64,000 nucleotides of DNA from Agromyces rhizosphaerae (GTDB taxonomy: Bacteria > Actinomycetota > Actinomycetes > Actinomycetales > Microbacteriaceae). The translations under genes and the position numbers were made by a program. Within the stretch, counting starts at the first letter, position 1. Each line of letters begins with the position of its first letter. Location: assembly GCF_027925245.1 (NCBI RefSeq), contig NZ_BSDP01000001.1:1178001-1242000 (forward strand). Direction: 5' to 3'. Below are positions 28,244 through 36,993 of the stretch, piece after piece. The notes beneath the pieces were generated by a model. That model worked only from the letters and a program-made list of their open reading frames with translations, made no database searches and had not been told where the DNA came from.

Positions 28244-28678
28244 TCACGACTCTACCGGCGTGACCTCCCTGGCGGAAGCGTCCGCCTGCTCGACGGCGAT
28301 CTTGCGCGGCTTGGCCTTCTCGCTCACCGGGATCTGCACGTTCAGCACGCCGTTGTCGTAGCGGGCCGAGATGCGCTCGGTGTCGATGCCCTGGCCGAGG
28401 TTCAGCTGGCGCAGGAACGATGCGGCCTCGCGCTCGCGGGTGATCCACTTGACGCCCTCGCCGGTCGACAGGGTGCGCTCCGCACGGATGGTCAGGAGCT
28501 GCCCGTCGACGTCGATGTCGACCGAGCCCGGGTCGATGCCGGGAAGGTCGGCGGTGAGCACGTAGTGGTCGCCGTCGCGGTAGAGGTCCATCGGCATGCG
28601 CCGCGGGCCGCGGCGGGTGTCGAAGAATGCGGACGCGACACGGTCGAGGTCGCGGAATGCGTCGTAGGTGGTTGCCAT
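28244..28678 (-). CDS. Hsp20/alpha-crystallin small heat-shock protein
   Basis: A 144-residue holdase chaperone. The alpha-crystallin domain runs from about residue 30 (MPMDLYRDGDHYVLTADLPG) to the C-terminal strand signature YDNGVLNVQIPVSEKAKPR. A short N-arm starts ATTYDAFRDLDRVASAFF, and the tail is rich in Ala/Glu/Val. The ATG at 28678 is the natural start, with GGAG nearby. Upstream lie a HAIR element and a CIRCE element, so both HspR and HrcA are expected to repress it. The GNAT gene follows after 4 bases. Confidence 0.95.
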   Translation of the reverse strand: MATTYDAFRDLDRVASAFFDTRRGPRRMPMDLYRDGDHYVLTADLPGIDPGSVDIDVDGQLLTIRAERTLSTGEGVKWITREREAASFLRQLNLGQGIDTERISARYDNGVLNVQIPVSEKAKPRKIAVEQADASAREVTPVES

Positions 28679-28715
28679 CTCCATACTCCTCTGCGTTGCG
28701 ATGACTGCTCGTGAA

Positions 28716-28736
28716 GTTGAGTCACCTTGACTCAAC
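28716..28736 (-). promoter_or_regulatory. HAIR element (HspR operator)
   Basis: GTTGAGT-N7-ACTCAAC matches the known HAIR consensus CTTGAGT-N7-ACTCAAG with a symmetric change at the outer base. It lies 38 bases upstream of the hsp20 ATG. Confidence 0.88.
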
Positions 28737-28743
28737 TCCAAGA

Positions 28744-28770
28744 TTAGCACTCACCACCCGAGAGTGCTAA
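28744..28770 (-). promoter_or_regulatory. CIRCE element (HrcA operator)
   Basis: TTAGCACTC-N9-GAGTGCTAA is an exact match to the CIRCE consensus. It lies 65 bases upstream of hsp20 and overlaps the last codons and stop of the DUF998 gene. Confidence 0.95.
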
Positions 28771-30046
28771 GTCGCCGCGTCCGCCGTGGGCGAACCGGCC
28801 GAGAGCCCTGCACACGCCCGGCGGCACGGCTCAGCGCGCGGGCCCGCCGGCGCACGCGGTCGCGGCTGCCGGGCTGCCGCGCGGCGCGGAGCGTGCGGAC
28901 CTGGCGGGACAGGATCGCGGGCTCCGGGCGTCGATCGGCCCGCGTGACCGCGCGCTTCGCGTGGGACGCCTCGACCGAGACCATGGTCAGCACCGCCACG
29001 GCGATGAGCCAGACGAACACGAGCCCGAACGCCACCAGCTCGAACACCGTGAGGTTGAACAGCCCGAACCCGTCGTAGAGCACCATCGCCACCGCCTCGA
29101 TCGCGACGAGCACGAGCGAGACGGCCACCAGGCGGTTCGAGACGCCGGGCACCGCCAGCTTCAGGGCGACCGCGGGCACCGCGAAGCAGAGCGCGGCCCC
29201 GAGGGCGAACGCGTTGTGCAGGTCGGTCGCCGTGTCGATCGGCACGAGGCCCACGCCCGCCAGCGATGCCCCGAGCAGCACGATGCAGGTGCGCACGAAG
29301 ACCACCCCGCCGCGGCGGGCCCGGAACCGCGGGTCCTCGAGCGAGTGGGTGAGCACGCGGGCGAGCCCCGCCATGCCGGTGCCGGCCACCACGATGCCGG
29401 CGTTGAAGCAGAACGCCGCGAGGTCGTCGCTCGTGCCGAGCGTCGAGAAGTTCAGCGTCCACCAGTCGGTGCGGCTCGTCGCGCTCATCGCGGCGAGGCT
29501 GCCCGCCGCGAGCACCATCGCGACGAGGTTGAACGTGCGATAGCCGTCGTGGTCGAGGGCGCGGTGGTGCACGTGATAGGTCACGGCGGCGAGGCCGGAT
29601 GCGAGGGCCGCCCCGGCGATCCAGGCCCCGCCGGGCAGCGGCTCGAACGCCTCACCCGCGAAGTGCACGCAGAGGCCGACGACGATGAACCAGACGGATG
29701 CCACGATGGCCGCGCGGCCGCCGCGGGAGGGCGTCGCCAGCCCCGCCCTGCGCATCAGCTCCAGGCCCGCGTCGGAGGCCGATGCGACCAGCAGCGCGAC
29801 GAAGGCGAGGGCGGCGGCGGTCGCCGCGCAGAGGATGCCGAGGACCGTCTGCATGTGCTGGTCGCCGGCGACGAGGTGATCGACGGCGATGCCGACCATG
29901 AGCGCGGTCATCGCCGCGAGCAGCCGGCGCATCGCCGCGGTGACCGCGGGCGACGGGCTCGAGAACCACCCCGCCCGGCGCCCGGACGGGGTCGTCGATC
30001 GGGGCGGGGAAAGCTCCCCCGCCTCCTCGTACTGCCGCGGTTCCAC
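28751..30046 (-). CDS. DUF998-family membrane protein
   Basis: A 431-residue protein with about eight to ten hydrophobic helices (between residues 35 and 345) and a basic Arg-rich cytoplasmic tail of about 75 residues. The helical layout with FSTLGTSDDLAAFCFNAG is typical of DUF998. The GTG at 30046 has AGGGGG upstream. The final codons (STLGW then TGA) overlap the CIRCE element of hsp20, so the operator is part of the coding sequence. Function unknown. Confidence 0.8.
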   Translation of the reverse strand: MEPRQYEEAGELSPPRSTTPSGRRAGWFSSPSPAVTAAMRRLLAAMTALMVGIAVDHLVAGDQHMQTVLGILCAATAAALAFVALLVASASDAGLELMRRAGLATPSRGGRAAIVASVWFIVVGLCVHFAGEAFEPLPGGAWIAGAALASGLAAVTYHVHHRALDHDGYRTFNLVAMVLAAGSLAAMSATSRTDWWTLNFSTLGTSDDLAAFCFNAGIVVAGTGMAGLARVLTHSLEDPRFRARRGGVVFVRTCIVLLGASLAGVGLVPIDTATDLHNAFALGAALCFAVPAVALKLAVPGVSNRLVAVSLVLVAIEAVAMVLYDGFGLFNLTVFELVAFGLVFVWLIAVAVLTMVSVEASHAKRAVTRADRRPEPAILSRQVRTLRAARQPGSRDRVRRRARALSRAAGRVQGSRPVRPRRTRRLSTLGW

Positions 30047-30273
30047 CCAGTGCCCCCTGGATCGGTGCGATCAACGCGCGCACCGCGTGCCTGCGGCGAC
30101 AGCGGTGCGTGCAGGAAGCCTAACCCGACCCCACGTCATATGAATGCGGCGAACACCCGAAACAACGCGGAATCGCGGTGAACATGCAGGTTGCGCGCGG
30201 GTGAATCGCTTCACGAAGGCGCGGCGGCCGCGCACGCGGCGGACACCCTGAAGACAACGCACCCCGGAGACCA

Positions 30274-30304
30274 CGAAGGGCCCGCGCGATGCGCGGGCCC
30301 TTCG
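30274..30304. terminator. Hairpin terminator, probably of tRNA-Arg
   Basis: A perfect 14-bp stem CGAAGGGCCCGCGC with a 3-base loop. It lies 20 bases beyond the tRNA 3' end, in the direction of its transcription. Confidence 0.75.
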
Positions 30305-30323
30305 CTACTGTCTCAACACAGTG

Positions 30324-30396
30324 CGCGCCCGGAGGGACTCGAACCCCCAACCTTCTGATCCGTAGTCAGATGCTCTATCCATTGAGCTACGGGCGC
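30324..30396 (-). tRNA. tRNA-Arg (anticodon ACG)
   Basis: A 73-base cloverleaf. The 7-bp acceptor is GCGCCCG/CGGGCGC, the D-arm GCTC...GAGC, the anticodon stem TCTGA/TCAGA with loop CTACGGA (anticodon ACG), and the T-loop TTCGAGT closed by GGGGG/CCCTC. CCA is not encoded. A34 should be converted to inosine by TadA, encoded in this window. Confidence 0.96.
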
Positions 30397-30503
30397 CGGC
30401 TGCGTTTCCCGCGAGAAGATCACCGCGGGCAACCCGGAGAGTCTATCCGAGACCGGCCCGTCGCGCCAATCGAGCGCGCGCGCCCGCGCGTGTCATCCGC
30501 CCG

Positions 30504-31466
30504 TCAGCCCTTCACGGCCCCGCCGAGGCCCGCGCTGCGGAGGAACACGCCCTGGAAGACGAGGAACATCGCGATCGGGATGATGGTCGAGATCGCCAGC
30601 GCGGCAAGGAAGACGTCGAGCTCGGTCTGCGACTGCACGGCGGGCAGGCGCACCGACAGCGGCTGCACGGCCGGGTTCGGCAGCACCAGCAGCGGCCAGA
30701 GGAAGTCCTTCCACGCGGCGATCACCGCGAACACCGAGACGACGCCGAGGATCGGCTTCGACATGGGCAGCACGATGGACCAGAACATGCGGAACGGCCC
30801 CGCGCCGTCGGTGCGCGCGGCCTCGAACACCTCGCGCGGGAGGTTGTCGAAGAACCGCTTCACGATGAGGATGTTGAACGCGTTCGCGGCCATCGGCAGC
30901 CACACCGCGAGGTAGTTGTTCAGCAGCGAGAAGTCGCGGCCGAACAGCGGCGGGTTCACGATGGTGAGGTAGAGCGGCACGAGCAGCACGACCGCGGGGA
31001 TGAACAGCGTCGCCAGCACGAGCCCGTTCAGGATCGGCGCGTACTTCGGGCGCAGCACGGAGAGCGCGTAGCCGGCCGTCGTCGCGACGAACAGCTGGAA
31101 GAACCACGCGCCCAGCGCGATCACCACGGTGTTGAAGAAGTACTGGTCGATGTGGATGTCGTTCCACGCCGTCGACAGGTTCGCCCAGTCGATGCCGTTC
31201 GGCCAGAGCGCCATGGGCTGGGTGAGCGTGTCCTGCGTGGGCGTGACCGCCGACTTCGCGAGCCAGAGGATCGGGCCGAGGCCCGCGATCACGAGGCCGA
31301 GGACGAGGAAGGCGTGCACGCCGCCGATGCCGACGCGGACTCCCGGCTTGCGCCGGTCGAAGGCCGAGACGATGCCGCGGTCGCCCGTCTCGTCGAGGCC
31401 GCGGGCGGCGCGGCGGCGCCGGAAGGAGAGGTACCTCTTCGTGGCGGGGGTCTGGGTCGTCGTCAC
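30504..31466 (-). CDS. Sugar ABC transporter permease (MalG-like)
   Basis: A 320-residue inner-membrane permease. Six hydrophobic segments follow a basic 45-residue cytoplasmic tail. The EAA loop, which contacts the ATPase, is FEAARTDGAGPFRMFWSIVLPMSKP. It starts at a GTG at 31466 that overlaps the stop of the MalF-like gene (GTGA). With the binding protein and GH13 enzyme upstream it probably imports maltose, maltodextrin or another alpha-glucoside. No ATPase gene is present, so a shared MsiK-type ATPase is expected. Confidence 0.92.
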   Translation of the reverse strand: MTTTQTPATKRYLSFRRRRAARGLDETGDRGIVSAFDRRKPGVRVGIGGVHAFLVLGLVIAGLGPILWLAKSAVTPTQDTLTQPMALWPNGIDWANLSTAWNDIHIDQYFFNTVVIALGAWFFQLFVATTAGYALSVLRPKYAPILNGLVLATLFIPAVVLLVPLYLTIVNPPLFGRDFSLLNNYLAVWLPMAANAFNILIVKRFFDNLPREVFEAARTDGAGPFRMFWSIVLPMSKPILGVVSVFAVIAAWKDFLWPLLVLPNPAVQPLSVRLPAVQSQTELDVFLAALAISTIIPIAMFLVFQGVFLRSAGLGGAVKG

Positions 31467-32440
31467 GAGGTGCTCCAGCGGTCGGTCAGCTTGAAGTACA
31501 GCCAGGAGAAGAGCGCGAGCACCACCGCGAGCATGACCGACAGCGCGGTCGCCTCGCCGTAGTCGCCACCCAGGCTGTTCTGGAAGGCGTACTTGTAGAT
31601 GAGCAGCAGCACCGTGATGGTGGCGTTGTTCGGCCCGCCGCCGGTGAACAGGTACGGCTCGAGGAAGACCTGCGCGGTCGCGATGACCTGCAGGATGAGC
31701 ATGATGAAGAGGATTCCCCGCAGCTGCGGGAGGGTGACGTGCCACACCTTCTTCCAGATGCCGGCGCCGTCGACCTCCGCAGCGTCGTAGAGCTCGGGCG
31801 GCACGCCGAGCAGCGCCGCGAGGTAGATGATGATCGCCCCGCCGGCGGCGGCCCACGTGGCCTCGATGACGAGGGACGGCATGGCCGTCGCCGCATCCTG
31901 CAGCCAGGGCTGGGGCGGAATGCCCACCCAGCCGAGCACGGTGTTGAAGACGCCGTTCTCGCCGCCGGCGTAGAAGAACTTCCAGAGCAGCACGGCGACC
32001 ACGGGCGGCACGACCACCGGCAGGTAGGCGAGGGCCGAGTAGAAGCCCTTGCCGCGCCGCACCTCGCTCATGAGCACGGCCATGAACAGCGGCAGCGGGA
32101 AGCCGAACAGCAGCGCGAGCGCCGCGAAGTACAGGGTGTTCAGCACCGCCTTGCCGAGCAGCGGGTCGTTCAGCACGGCGACGTAGTTGTCGAGCCCGAC
32201 CCACTCGGGCGGATCGAGCAGGTTGGTCACCTGCAGGCTCATGATCACCGACTGCACGATCGGCGACCAGCTGAAGACGCCGAAGACGAACAGCATCGGC
32301 AGTAGGAAGACCAGGGTCGAGAGCCCGCCGCCGCGGATCCAGGAGCGGATGCCCCGCCGGGGCGTGCGCGGGGCACGCGGCGGCGACGCCTCCTCGGGCA
32401 CGGCCGCCTCGTCGGGCGGCGCCTCGTCGGTCATCGTCAT
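31463..32440 (-). CDS. Sugar ABC transporter permease (MalF-like)
   Basis: A 325-residue permease. A hydrophilic Pro/Glu/Arg-rich N-tail of about 40 residues precedes six hydrophobic helices. The EAA loop is LYDAAEVDGAGIWKKVWHVTLPQ. It pairs with the downstream MalG-like protein, with which it overlaps by 4 bases. The start is an ATG at 32440, with a gap of about 120 bases after the binding-protein gene that contains a short hairpin-forming repeat of CGGATGCCGCGG-type sequence. Confidence 0.92.
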   Translation of the reverse strand: MTMTDEAPPDEAAVPEEASPPRAPRTPRRGIRSWIRGGGLSTLVFLLPMLFVFGVFSWSPIVQSVIMSLQVTNLLDPPEWVGLDNYVAVLNDPLLGKAVLNTLYFAALALLFGFPLPLFMAVLMSEVRRGKGFYSALAYLPVVVPPVVAVLLWKFFYAGGENGVFNTVLGWVGIPPQPWLQDAATAMPSLVIEATWAAAGGAIIIYLAALLGVPPELYDAAEVDGAGIWKKVWHVTLPQLRGILFIMLILQVIATAQVFLEPYLFTGGGPNNATITVLLLIYKYAFQNSLGGDYGEATALSVMLAVVLALFSWLYFKLTDRWSTS

Positions 32441-32564
32441 CCCCGTTCTCCTTCCGCTCGGCGTGGCGGGGGTGCGGCGCGCGGGCCAGGGGGTGCCCGC
32501 GCGCCGGGTGGTGCGGGCGGATGCCGCGGAGATCAGGGTCCCTCCGCGGCATCCGCCCTCGGGC

Positions 32565-33932
32565 TCAGCCCTGGTCGAGGATCGCCTGGGCGTCGACGTC
32601 GGCCTGCTCGACCAGCGCGTCGATGTCGGCGTTCTCGTCGGTCAGCACGGCCTGCACCAGCGGGTCGAGCAGCGCGTAGATCTCCTGCGTGCTGCCCTTC
32701 GGCTCGCCCACGGGGGTCTGCTCGAAGATGTGCTCGGTGAAGGGCGCCATCTGGTCGAGCGGCACGTTCACGTAGGGCGCGATCCAGGTGAGCGACTGCT
32801 CGTACGTCTCGCGGTCGAGCACCGGGAGCACCGGGGTGCCCACGGCCTGGCCCGAGTCGGCGAGCGTCTTGGCGTCGAGCACGGCGGCGTCCTCGTCGAG
32901 CAGCTTCTGCATGTAGTACCAGTCGATCCACTGCACCGCCGCGGCCTTGGTCGCGTCGTCGACGGTCGGGCTGACCACCGCGATGTCACCGCCGCCGAGC
33001 GTGCCGCCGCCGTTCTCCGTCGGGAGCACGGTCAGGCCGTAGTCGTCGGGCGAGAGGCCGAAGTCGCGCACCAGCGCGGTGTAGACGTCGGAACCCGACG
33101 AGTACATGCCGATGTTGCCGGCGGCGAACTCCTGGTTGATGCTGCCCCAGTCGAGCAGGTAGTTGTCGCCCAGCGAGTCGTCCTCCCAGCGCAGGTCGTG
33201 CAGGAACTGCAGCTGCGCCTTCGTGGCCTCGTTCGCGATGGTCGACGTGTAGGTGCCGTCGCCGTTCTCCTCCTGCGTCGAGCCGCCGCGCGCGACGGTC
33301 GCCGCGGTGAGCTGCCAGCCGCCGGTGTTGTTCGTCGACATCTCCATGAAGCCGGCCTTGCCCGTGGCGTCCGAGATGGCCTTCGCCGCCTCGCGCACCT
33401 CGTCCCAGGTCGTCGGCGGACTGTCGGGGTCGAGCCCGGCGGCCTCGAACAGTGCGCGGTTGTAGTGCAGGCCCATGGCGTACGCCTGGCGCGGGAACCC
33501 GTAGATGTTGCCGTCGGCGTCCTGCACCTCGGCGAGGATGATCGGGTTGAACGCGTCGGTGTACCCGAGCTCCTCGACCTCGGCGGTCACGTCGGTGAGC
33601 TGCCCGTTCTCGAGCAGGGTCTTCGAGTCGGTGAAGGGCACCGTGAAGACGTCGGGGAGGCTGCCGCCCGCGAGCTGGGCCGCGAAGGTCGGGCCCTCCC
33701 ACTCGTACTCGACGCCGATGACGTCGATGTCGGGGTGCTCCTCCTCGAACTGCGCCTCCTGCGACTCGAACGCCTCGTAGGCGGCCGCGTCGGCCCCGGG
33801 CGGGAAGGTGGCGACCCGCAGTTCCACGCGGCCGTCGGCGGAGGAGGCGCTGTCGGCGCTGCAGCCCGCGAGCGCGCCCACCACGGCGAGCGCGGCGAAG
33901 CCTGCGATCGCGGCCTTGGCTGGTGACTTCAT
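32565..33932 (-). CDS. Extracellular sugar-binding lipoprotein
   Basis: A 455-residue type 1 solute-binding protein. The signal peptide ends at the lipobox ALAGCS, near residue 24, giving a membrane-anchored lipoprotein. The mature part opens VELRVATFPPGADAAAYEAF and shows the family's ADVxxVxFTDS-type early strands and the aromatic sugar-binding region WIDWYYMQKLLDE. The start ATG at 33932 has GAAAGGA upstream, which decides it against longer frames. It is the first gene after the GH13 enzyme in the cluster, and the probable specificity is an alpha-glucoside. Confidence 0.92.
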   Translation of the reverse strand: MKSPAKAAIAGFAALAVVGALAGCSADSASSADGRVELRVATFPPGADAAAYEAFESQEAQFEEEHPDIDVIGVEYEWEGPTFAAQLAGGSLPDVFTVPFTDSKTLLENGQLTDVTAEVEELGYTDAFNPIILAEVQDADGNIYGFPRQAYAMGLHYNRALFEAAGLDPDSPPTTWDEVREAAKAISDATGKAGFMEMSTNNTGGWQLTAATVARGGSTQEENGDGTYTSTIANEATKAQLQFLHDLRWEDDSLGDNYLLDWGSINQEFAAGNIGMYSSGSDVYTALVRDFGLSPDDYGLTVLPTENGGGTLGGGDIAVVSPTVDDATKAAAVQWIDWYYMQKLLDEDAAVLDAKTLADSGQAVGTPVLPVLDRETYEQSLTWIAPYVNVPLDQMAPFTEHIFEQTPVGEPKGSTQEIYALLDPLVQAVLTDENADIDALVEQADVDAQAILDQG

Positions 33933-33982
33933 TGTCGGTCCTTTCGGTTGCTGTGTTCTCGGATGTGGGTGAGGGAGGTGCA

Positions 33983-35680
33983 TCACGGCGCGTCGGGCCG
34001 CGACCTCGACGACCCCGGCCGCACGCGCAGCCAGGCCGTGGAGTCTGGGGGGAGCCGGTCGCCCGCGAGGGGCGCACTGGCCAGGAGGACCTCGTCGTGC
34101 GCCGGCAGTTCGACCGGGGCGTCGGAGAGGTTGGTGACGTTCACGACGTCGTGCCGGGCGAAGGCGAGCACGCCGGGCGCGGGCTCGAGCCAGCGCAGGC
34201 GGCCGTCGCCCAGTCCGGGCTCGGCCCGGCGGAGGCGGAGCGCCTCGCGGTAGAGGCGCAGCATCGAGCCCGGGTCGGCCTCCTGCGCCTCGACGGTGCG
34301 TGCGGCCCAGTCGGCGGGCTGGGGCAGCCAGGGGCCTTCGGATGCCTCGTCGGGACTGAACCCGAAGGGCGACGCGGTGCCGGCCCAGGGCATCGGCACG
34401 CGGCATCCGTCACGCCCCGGGTCGACGCCCTCGGAACGGAAGTGCATCGGGTCCTGCAGCACTTCGCGGGGCAGCTCGGCCTCGGGCAGGCCCAGTTCGT
34501 CGCCCTGGTAGACGTAGAGGCTGCCGGGAAGGGCCGCCGTCAGGAGCGCGGCCGCGCGGGCGCGGCGGGTGCCGAGCTCGAGGTCGGTCGGGGTGCCGAA
34601 GCGCTTCGTCGCGAATGCGAACGTCGAGTCCTCGCGGCCGTAGCGGGTGACCGGGCGGGTCACGTCGTGGTTCGAGAGCACCCACGTGCTGGGGGCGCCG
34701 ACGGGCGCGTGCGCGTCGAGCATCAGGTCGATCGAGGTGCGCAACTCCGCCGCATCCCACGCCCTCGACATGAAGTCGAAGTTGAACGCGGTATGCATCT
34801 CGTCGGGCCGGAGGTAATCGGCGAAGCGCTTGGCGTCGGGCACCCAGACCTCGCCGACGAGCACGCGGGCGCCGTCGTACGAGTCGGCGATGCGACGCCA
34901 GGTGCGGTAGACCTCGTGCACCTCGTCGCGGTCCTCCGTGGGGTGCTGGCCGGGGGCGGGTCGCTCGGGCACCTCGGGCAGGGTCGGGTCCTTGATGAGC
35001 AGGCCCGCCGAGTCGATGCGCACGCCCGCGACGCCGCGGTCGAACCAGAAGCGCAGGATGTCCTCGTGCTCGCGCCGCACGTCGGGGTGGTTCCAGTTGA
35101 GGTCGGGCTGCTCGGGGGTGAACAGGTGCAGGTACCACTCCCCCGGCGTGCCGTCGGGGTTCGTGGTGCGGGTCCAGGTCTCGCCCTGGAAGTTCGACAC
35201 CCAGCCGGTGGGCATCTCGTCGCCGTTCGGCCCCTTGCCTGGGTGGAACCAGAAACGCTCGCGCTCGGGGGCGCCCGGGCCGGCGGCGAGCGCCTCGCGG
35301 AACCAGGGGTGCTCGCTCGAGACGTGGTTCGGGACGATGTCGACGATGGTGCGGATGCCGAGGCGCAGCGCGTCGGCGATGAGCAGCTCCGCGTCGCGCA
35401 GGGCGCCGAAGGCCGGGTGGATGTCGCGGTAGTCGGCCACGTCGTACCCGCCGTCGGCGAGCGGCGAGGGGTACCAGGGGGTGAACCAGATCGCGTCGAC
35501 GCCGAGCTCGGCGAGGTACGGCAGGTGCGCCCGGACCCCGGCCAGGTCGCCCGTGCCGTCGCCGTTCGCGTCGGCGAAGCTGCGCACGTAGACCTGGTAG
35601 ATGACGGCGCTGCGCCACCACAGGTCGTCGCCGTGGGGCTGCGGCGCGTCGGGCGCGGTATCGACTGCGGGCATCGTCAC
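33983..35680 (-). CDS. GH13 alpha-glucosidase / oligo-1,6-glucosidase-like
   Basis: A 565-residue cytoplasmic glycoside hydrolase. The conserved GH13 regions are visible: region I DIVPNH (residues 114-119), region II GVRIDSAG with nucleophile Asp223, region III LVGEVW with acid/base Glu277, and region IV LSNHDV with Asp339. A C-terminal beta domain follows from about 480. There is no signal peptide, so it acts on imported oligosaccharides. The GTG at 35680 has GAGGAG upstream; an ATG two codons later is possible. It lies just upstream of the transporter genes and downstream of LacI-type operators. Confidence 0.94.
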   Translation of the reverse strand: MTMPAVDTAPDAPQPHGDDLWWRSAVIYQVYVRSFADANGDGTGDLAGVRAHLPYLAELGVDAIWFTPWYPSPLADGGYDVADYRDIHPAFGALRDAELLIADALRLGIRTIVDIVPNHVSSEHPWFREALAAGPGAPERERFWFHPGKGPNGDEMPTGWVSNFQGETWTRTTNPDGTPGEWYLHLFTPEQPDLNWNHPDVRREHEDILRFWFDRGVAGVRIDSAGLLIKDPTLPEVPERPAPGQHPTEDRDEVHEVYRTWRRIADSYDGARVLVGEVWVPDAKRFADYLRPDEMHTAFNFDFMSRAWDAAELRTSIDLMLDAHAPVGAPSTWVLSNHDVTRPVTRYGREDSTFAFATKRFGTPTDLELGTRRARAAALLTAALPGSLYVYQGDELGLPEAELPREVLQDPMHFRSEGVDPGRDGCRVPMPWAGTASPFGFSPDEASEGPWLPQPADWAARTVEAQEADPGSMLRLYREALRLRRAEPGLGDGRLRWLEPAPGVLAFARHDVVNVTNLSDAPVELPAHDEVLLASAPLAGDRLPPDSTAWLRVRPGSSRSRPDAP

Positions 35681-35767
35681 GCTGCTGGGCTCCTCGTTCC
35701 GGGCGGCGGTGCCGGCCTCGGATTCGAGTGACGCCGGCGTCGTGGCTCACAACGTAGGGATAGCAAC

Positions 35768-35783
35768 AAGGTTGCGCAACTTT
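35768..35783. promoter_or_regulatory. LacI-type operator 1
   Basis: AAGGTTGCGCAACTTT contains a perfect 10-bp palindrome GTTGCGCAAC (35771-35780). It lies 88 bases upstream of the GH13 start, next to the LacI-family gene. Confidence 0.7.
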
Positions 35784-35792
35784 GAAACTGTC

Positions 35793-35807
35793 CGCAAGAA
35801 ACTTGCG
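35793..35807. promoter_or_regulatory. LacI-type operator 2
   Basis: CGCAAG-AAA-CTTGCG is a perfect dyad. A third related half-site, TTCTTGCG, follows at 35823-35830. The repeated TTGCG/CGCAA half-sites suggest cooperative binding by the LacI regulator next door. Confidence 0.7.
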
Positions 35808-35859
35808 TTGAGTTGCGTCGATTTCTTGCGTTCGCGGATGCCGCGCGGCGGGCCTCCGG

Positions 35860-36879
35860 TCAGGCCGGAAGGTGCGCGGCCGGCGGCGCGGTCGAGCGGC
35901 GGACGACCAGCTCGGGGGCGAAGAAGAGCTCGTCTGCGATCTCGCGGTCGGTCGACATCTGGCGCATGAGCAGCTCGATGATCATGCGCCCCATCGACTC
36001 GATCGGCTGGCGCACGGTCGTCAGCGGCGGCTCGGTGCAGTTCATCATCGCGGAGTCGTCGTAGCCGATCACCGAGACGTCCTCGGGCACCCGCAGGCCG
36101 GCACGGCGCACGGCCCGGACGGCACCGAGGGCCATCGGATCGCTGGCGCACACGATTCCGGTGACGCCGGCCTGCAGCAGCTTGGTGGCCGCCGTCTGCC
36201 CCGACTCGAGCGAGTAGAGGGCGTGCACGACGCGGTCGGGCCCGAGCTCGACCCCGTGCCGCTCGGCCATGCGCTCGGCCGCTTGCAGCTTGCGCCGGCT
36301 CGGGATGTGGTCGCGCGGGCCGAGGAGGATGCCGATGCGCTCGTGCCCGAGCTGCACCAGGTGGCCGAATGCCTGCTCCATGGACTCGGCGTCGTCGCAC
36401 GAGACGGTCGCGAAGCCCATGCCGTCGACCGGGGCGTTCACCAGCACCGTCGGCAGGCGAAGCTCGCGCAGCCGCTCGTAGTGGTCGCGGTTCGCCTCGT
36501 CCTGCGCGTAGGCGCCGCCGGCGAAGATCACGCCCGACACCTGCTGGTGCAGCAGGAGCTCGACGTAGTCGGCCTCGCTGATGCCGCCTGCCGTCTGGGT
36601 GCAGAGCACGGGCGTGTAGCCGTTCTGCGCGAGCCCGCCGCTCAGCACCTCGGCGAGCGCCGGGAAGATGGGGTTCTGCAGCTCGGGCATGACCAGGCCG
36701 ACCAGGCGGGCGCGCTCGCCCCGCAGCTTCGTGGGGCGCTCGTAGCCGAGCACGTCGAGGGCCGTGAGCACGGCCTGCCTCGTGGCATCCGACACCCCCG
36801 GCTTGTCGTTCAGCACCCGGCTGACGGTCGCCTCGCTGACCCCGACCTTGCGGGCGACATCGGCCAGCCGTCTCGACAT
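35860..36879 (-). CDS. LacI-family transcriptional regulator
   Basis: A 339-residue repressor. The N-terminal helix-turn-helix is LADVARKVGVSEATVSRVLN and the hinge helix is GYERPTKLRGERARLVGLV. A periplasmic-binding-like effector domain fills the rest. The start is the ATG at 36879, with a minus-strand TAGACT (36887-36892) 7 bases upstream, predicting a leaderless mRNA. It runs in the same direction as the GH13 and transporter genes, and the palindromic operators sit just after it. The effector is probably an alpha-glucoside. Confidence 0.93.
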   Translation of the reverse strand: MSRRLADVARKVGVSEATVSRVLNDKPGVSDATRQAVLTALDVLGYERPTKLRGERARLVGLVMPELQNPIFPALAEVLSGGLAQNGYTPVLCTQTAGGISEADYVELLLHQQVSGVIFAGGAYAQDEANRDHYERLRELRLPTVLVNAPVDGMGFATVSCDDAESMEQAFGHLVQLGHERIGILLGPRDHIPSRRKLQAAERMAERHGVELGPDRVVHALYSLESGQTAATKLLQAGVTGIVCASDPMALGAVRAVRRAGLRVPEDVSVIGYDDSAMMNCTEPPLTTVRQPIESMGRMIIELLMRQMSTDREIADELFFAPELVVRRSTAPPAAHLPA

Positions 36880-36993
36880 GGCGGCCAGTCTATGCGGGTG
36901 CGCGTCCGCCGGCGGCCACTGTGCACCGACCGCGCCGATCGACGCGCCGTGCGTGCGCAGACGCCCGGCGCGTCGAGCGCCCGCAGGCGGTAC

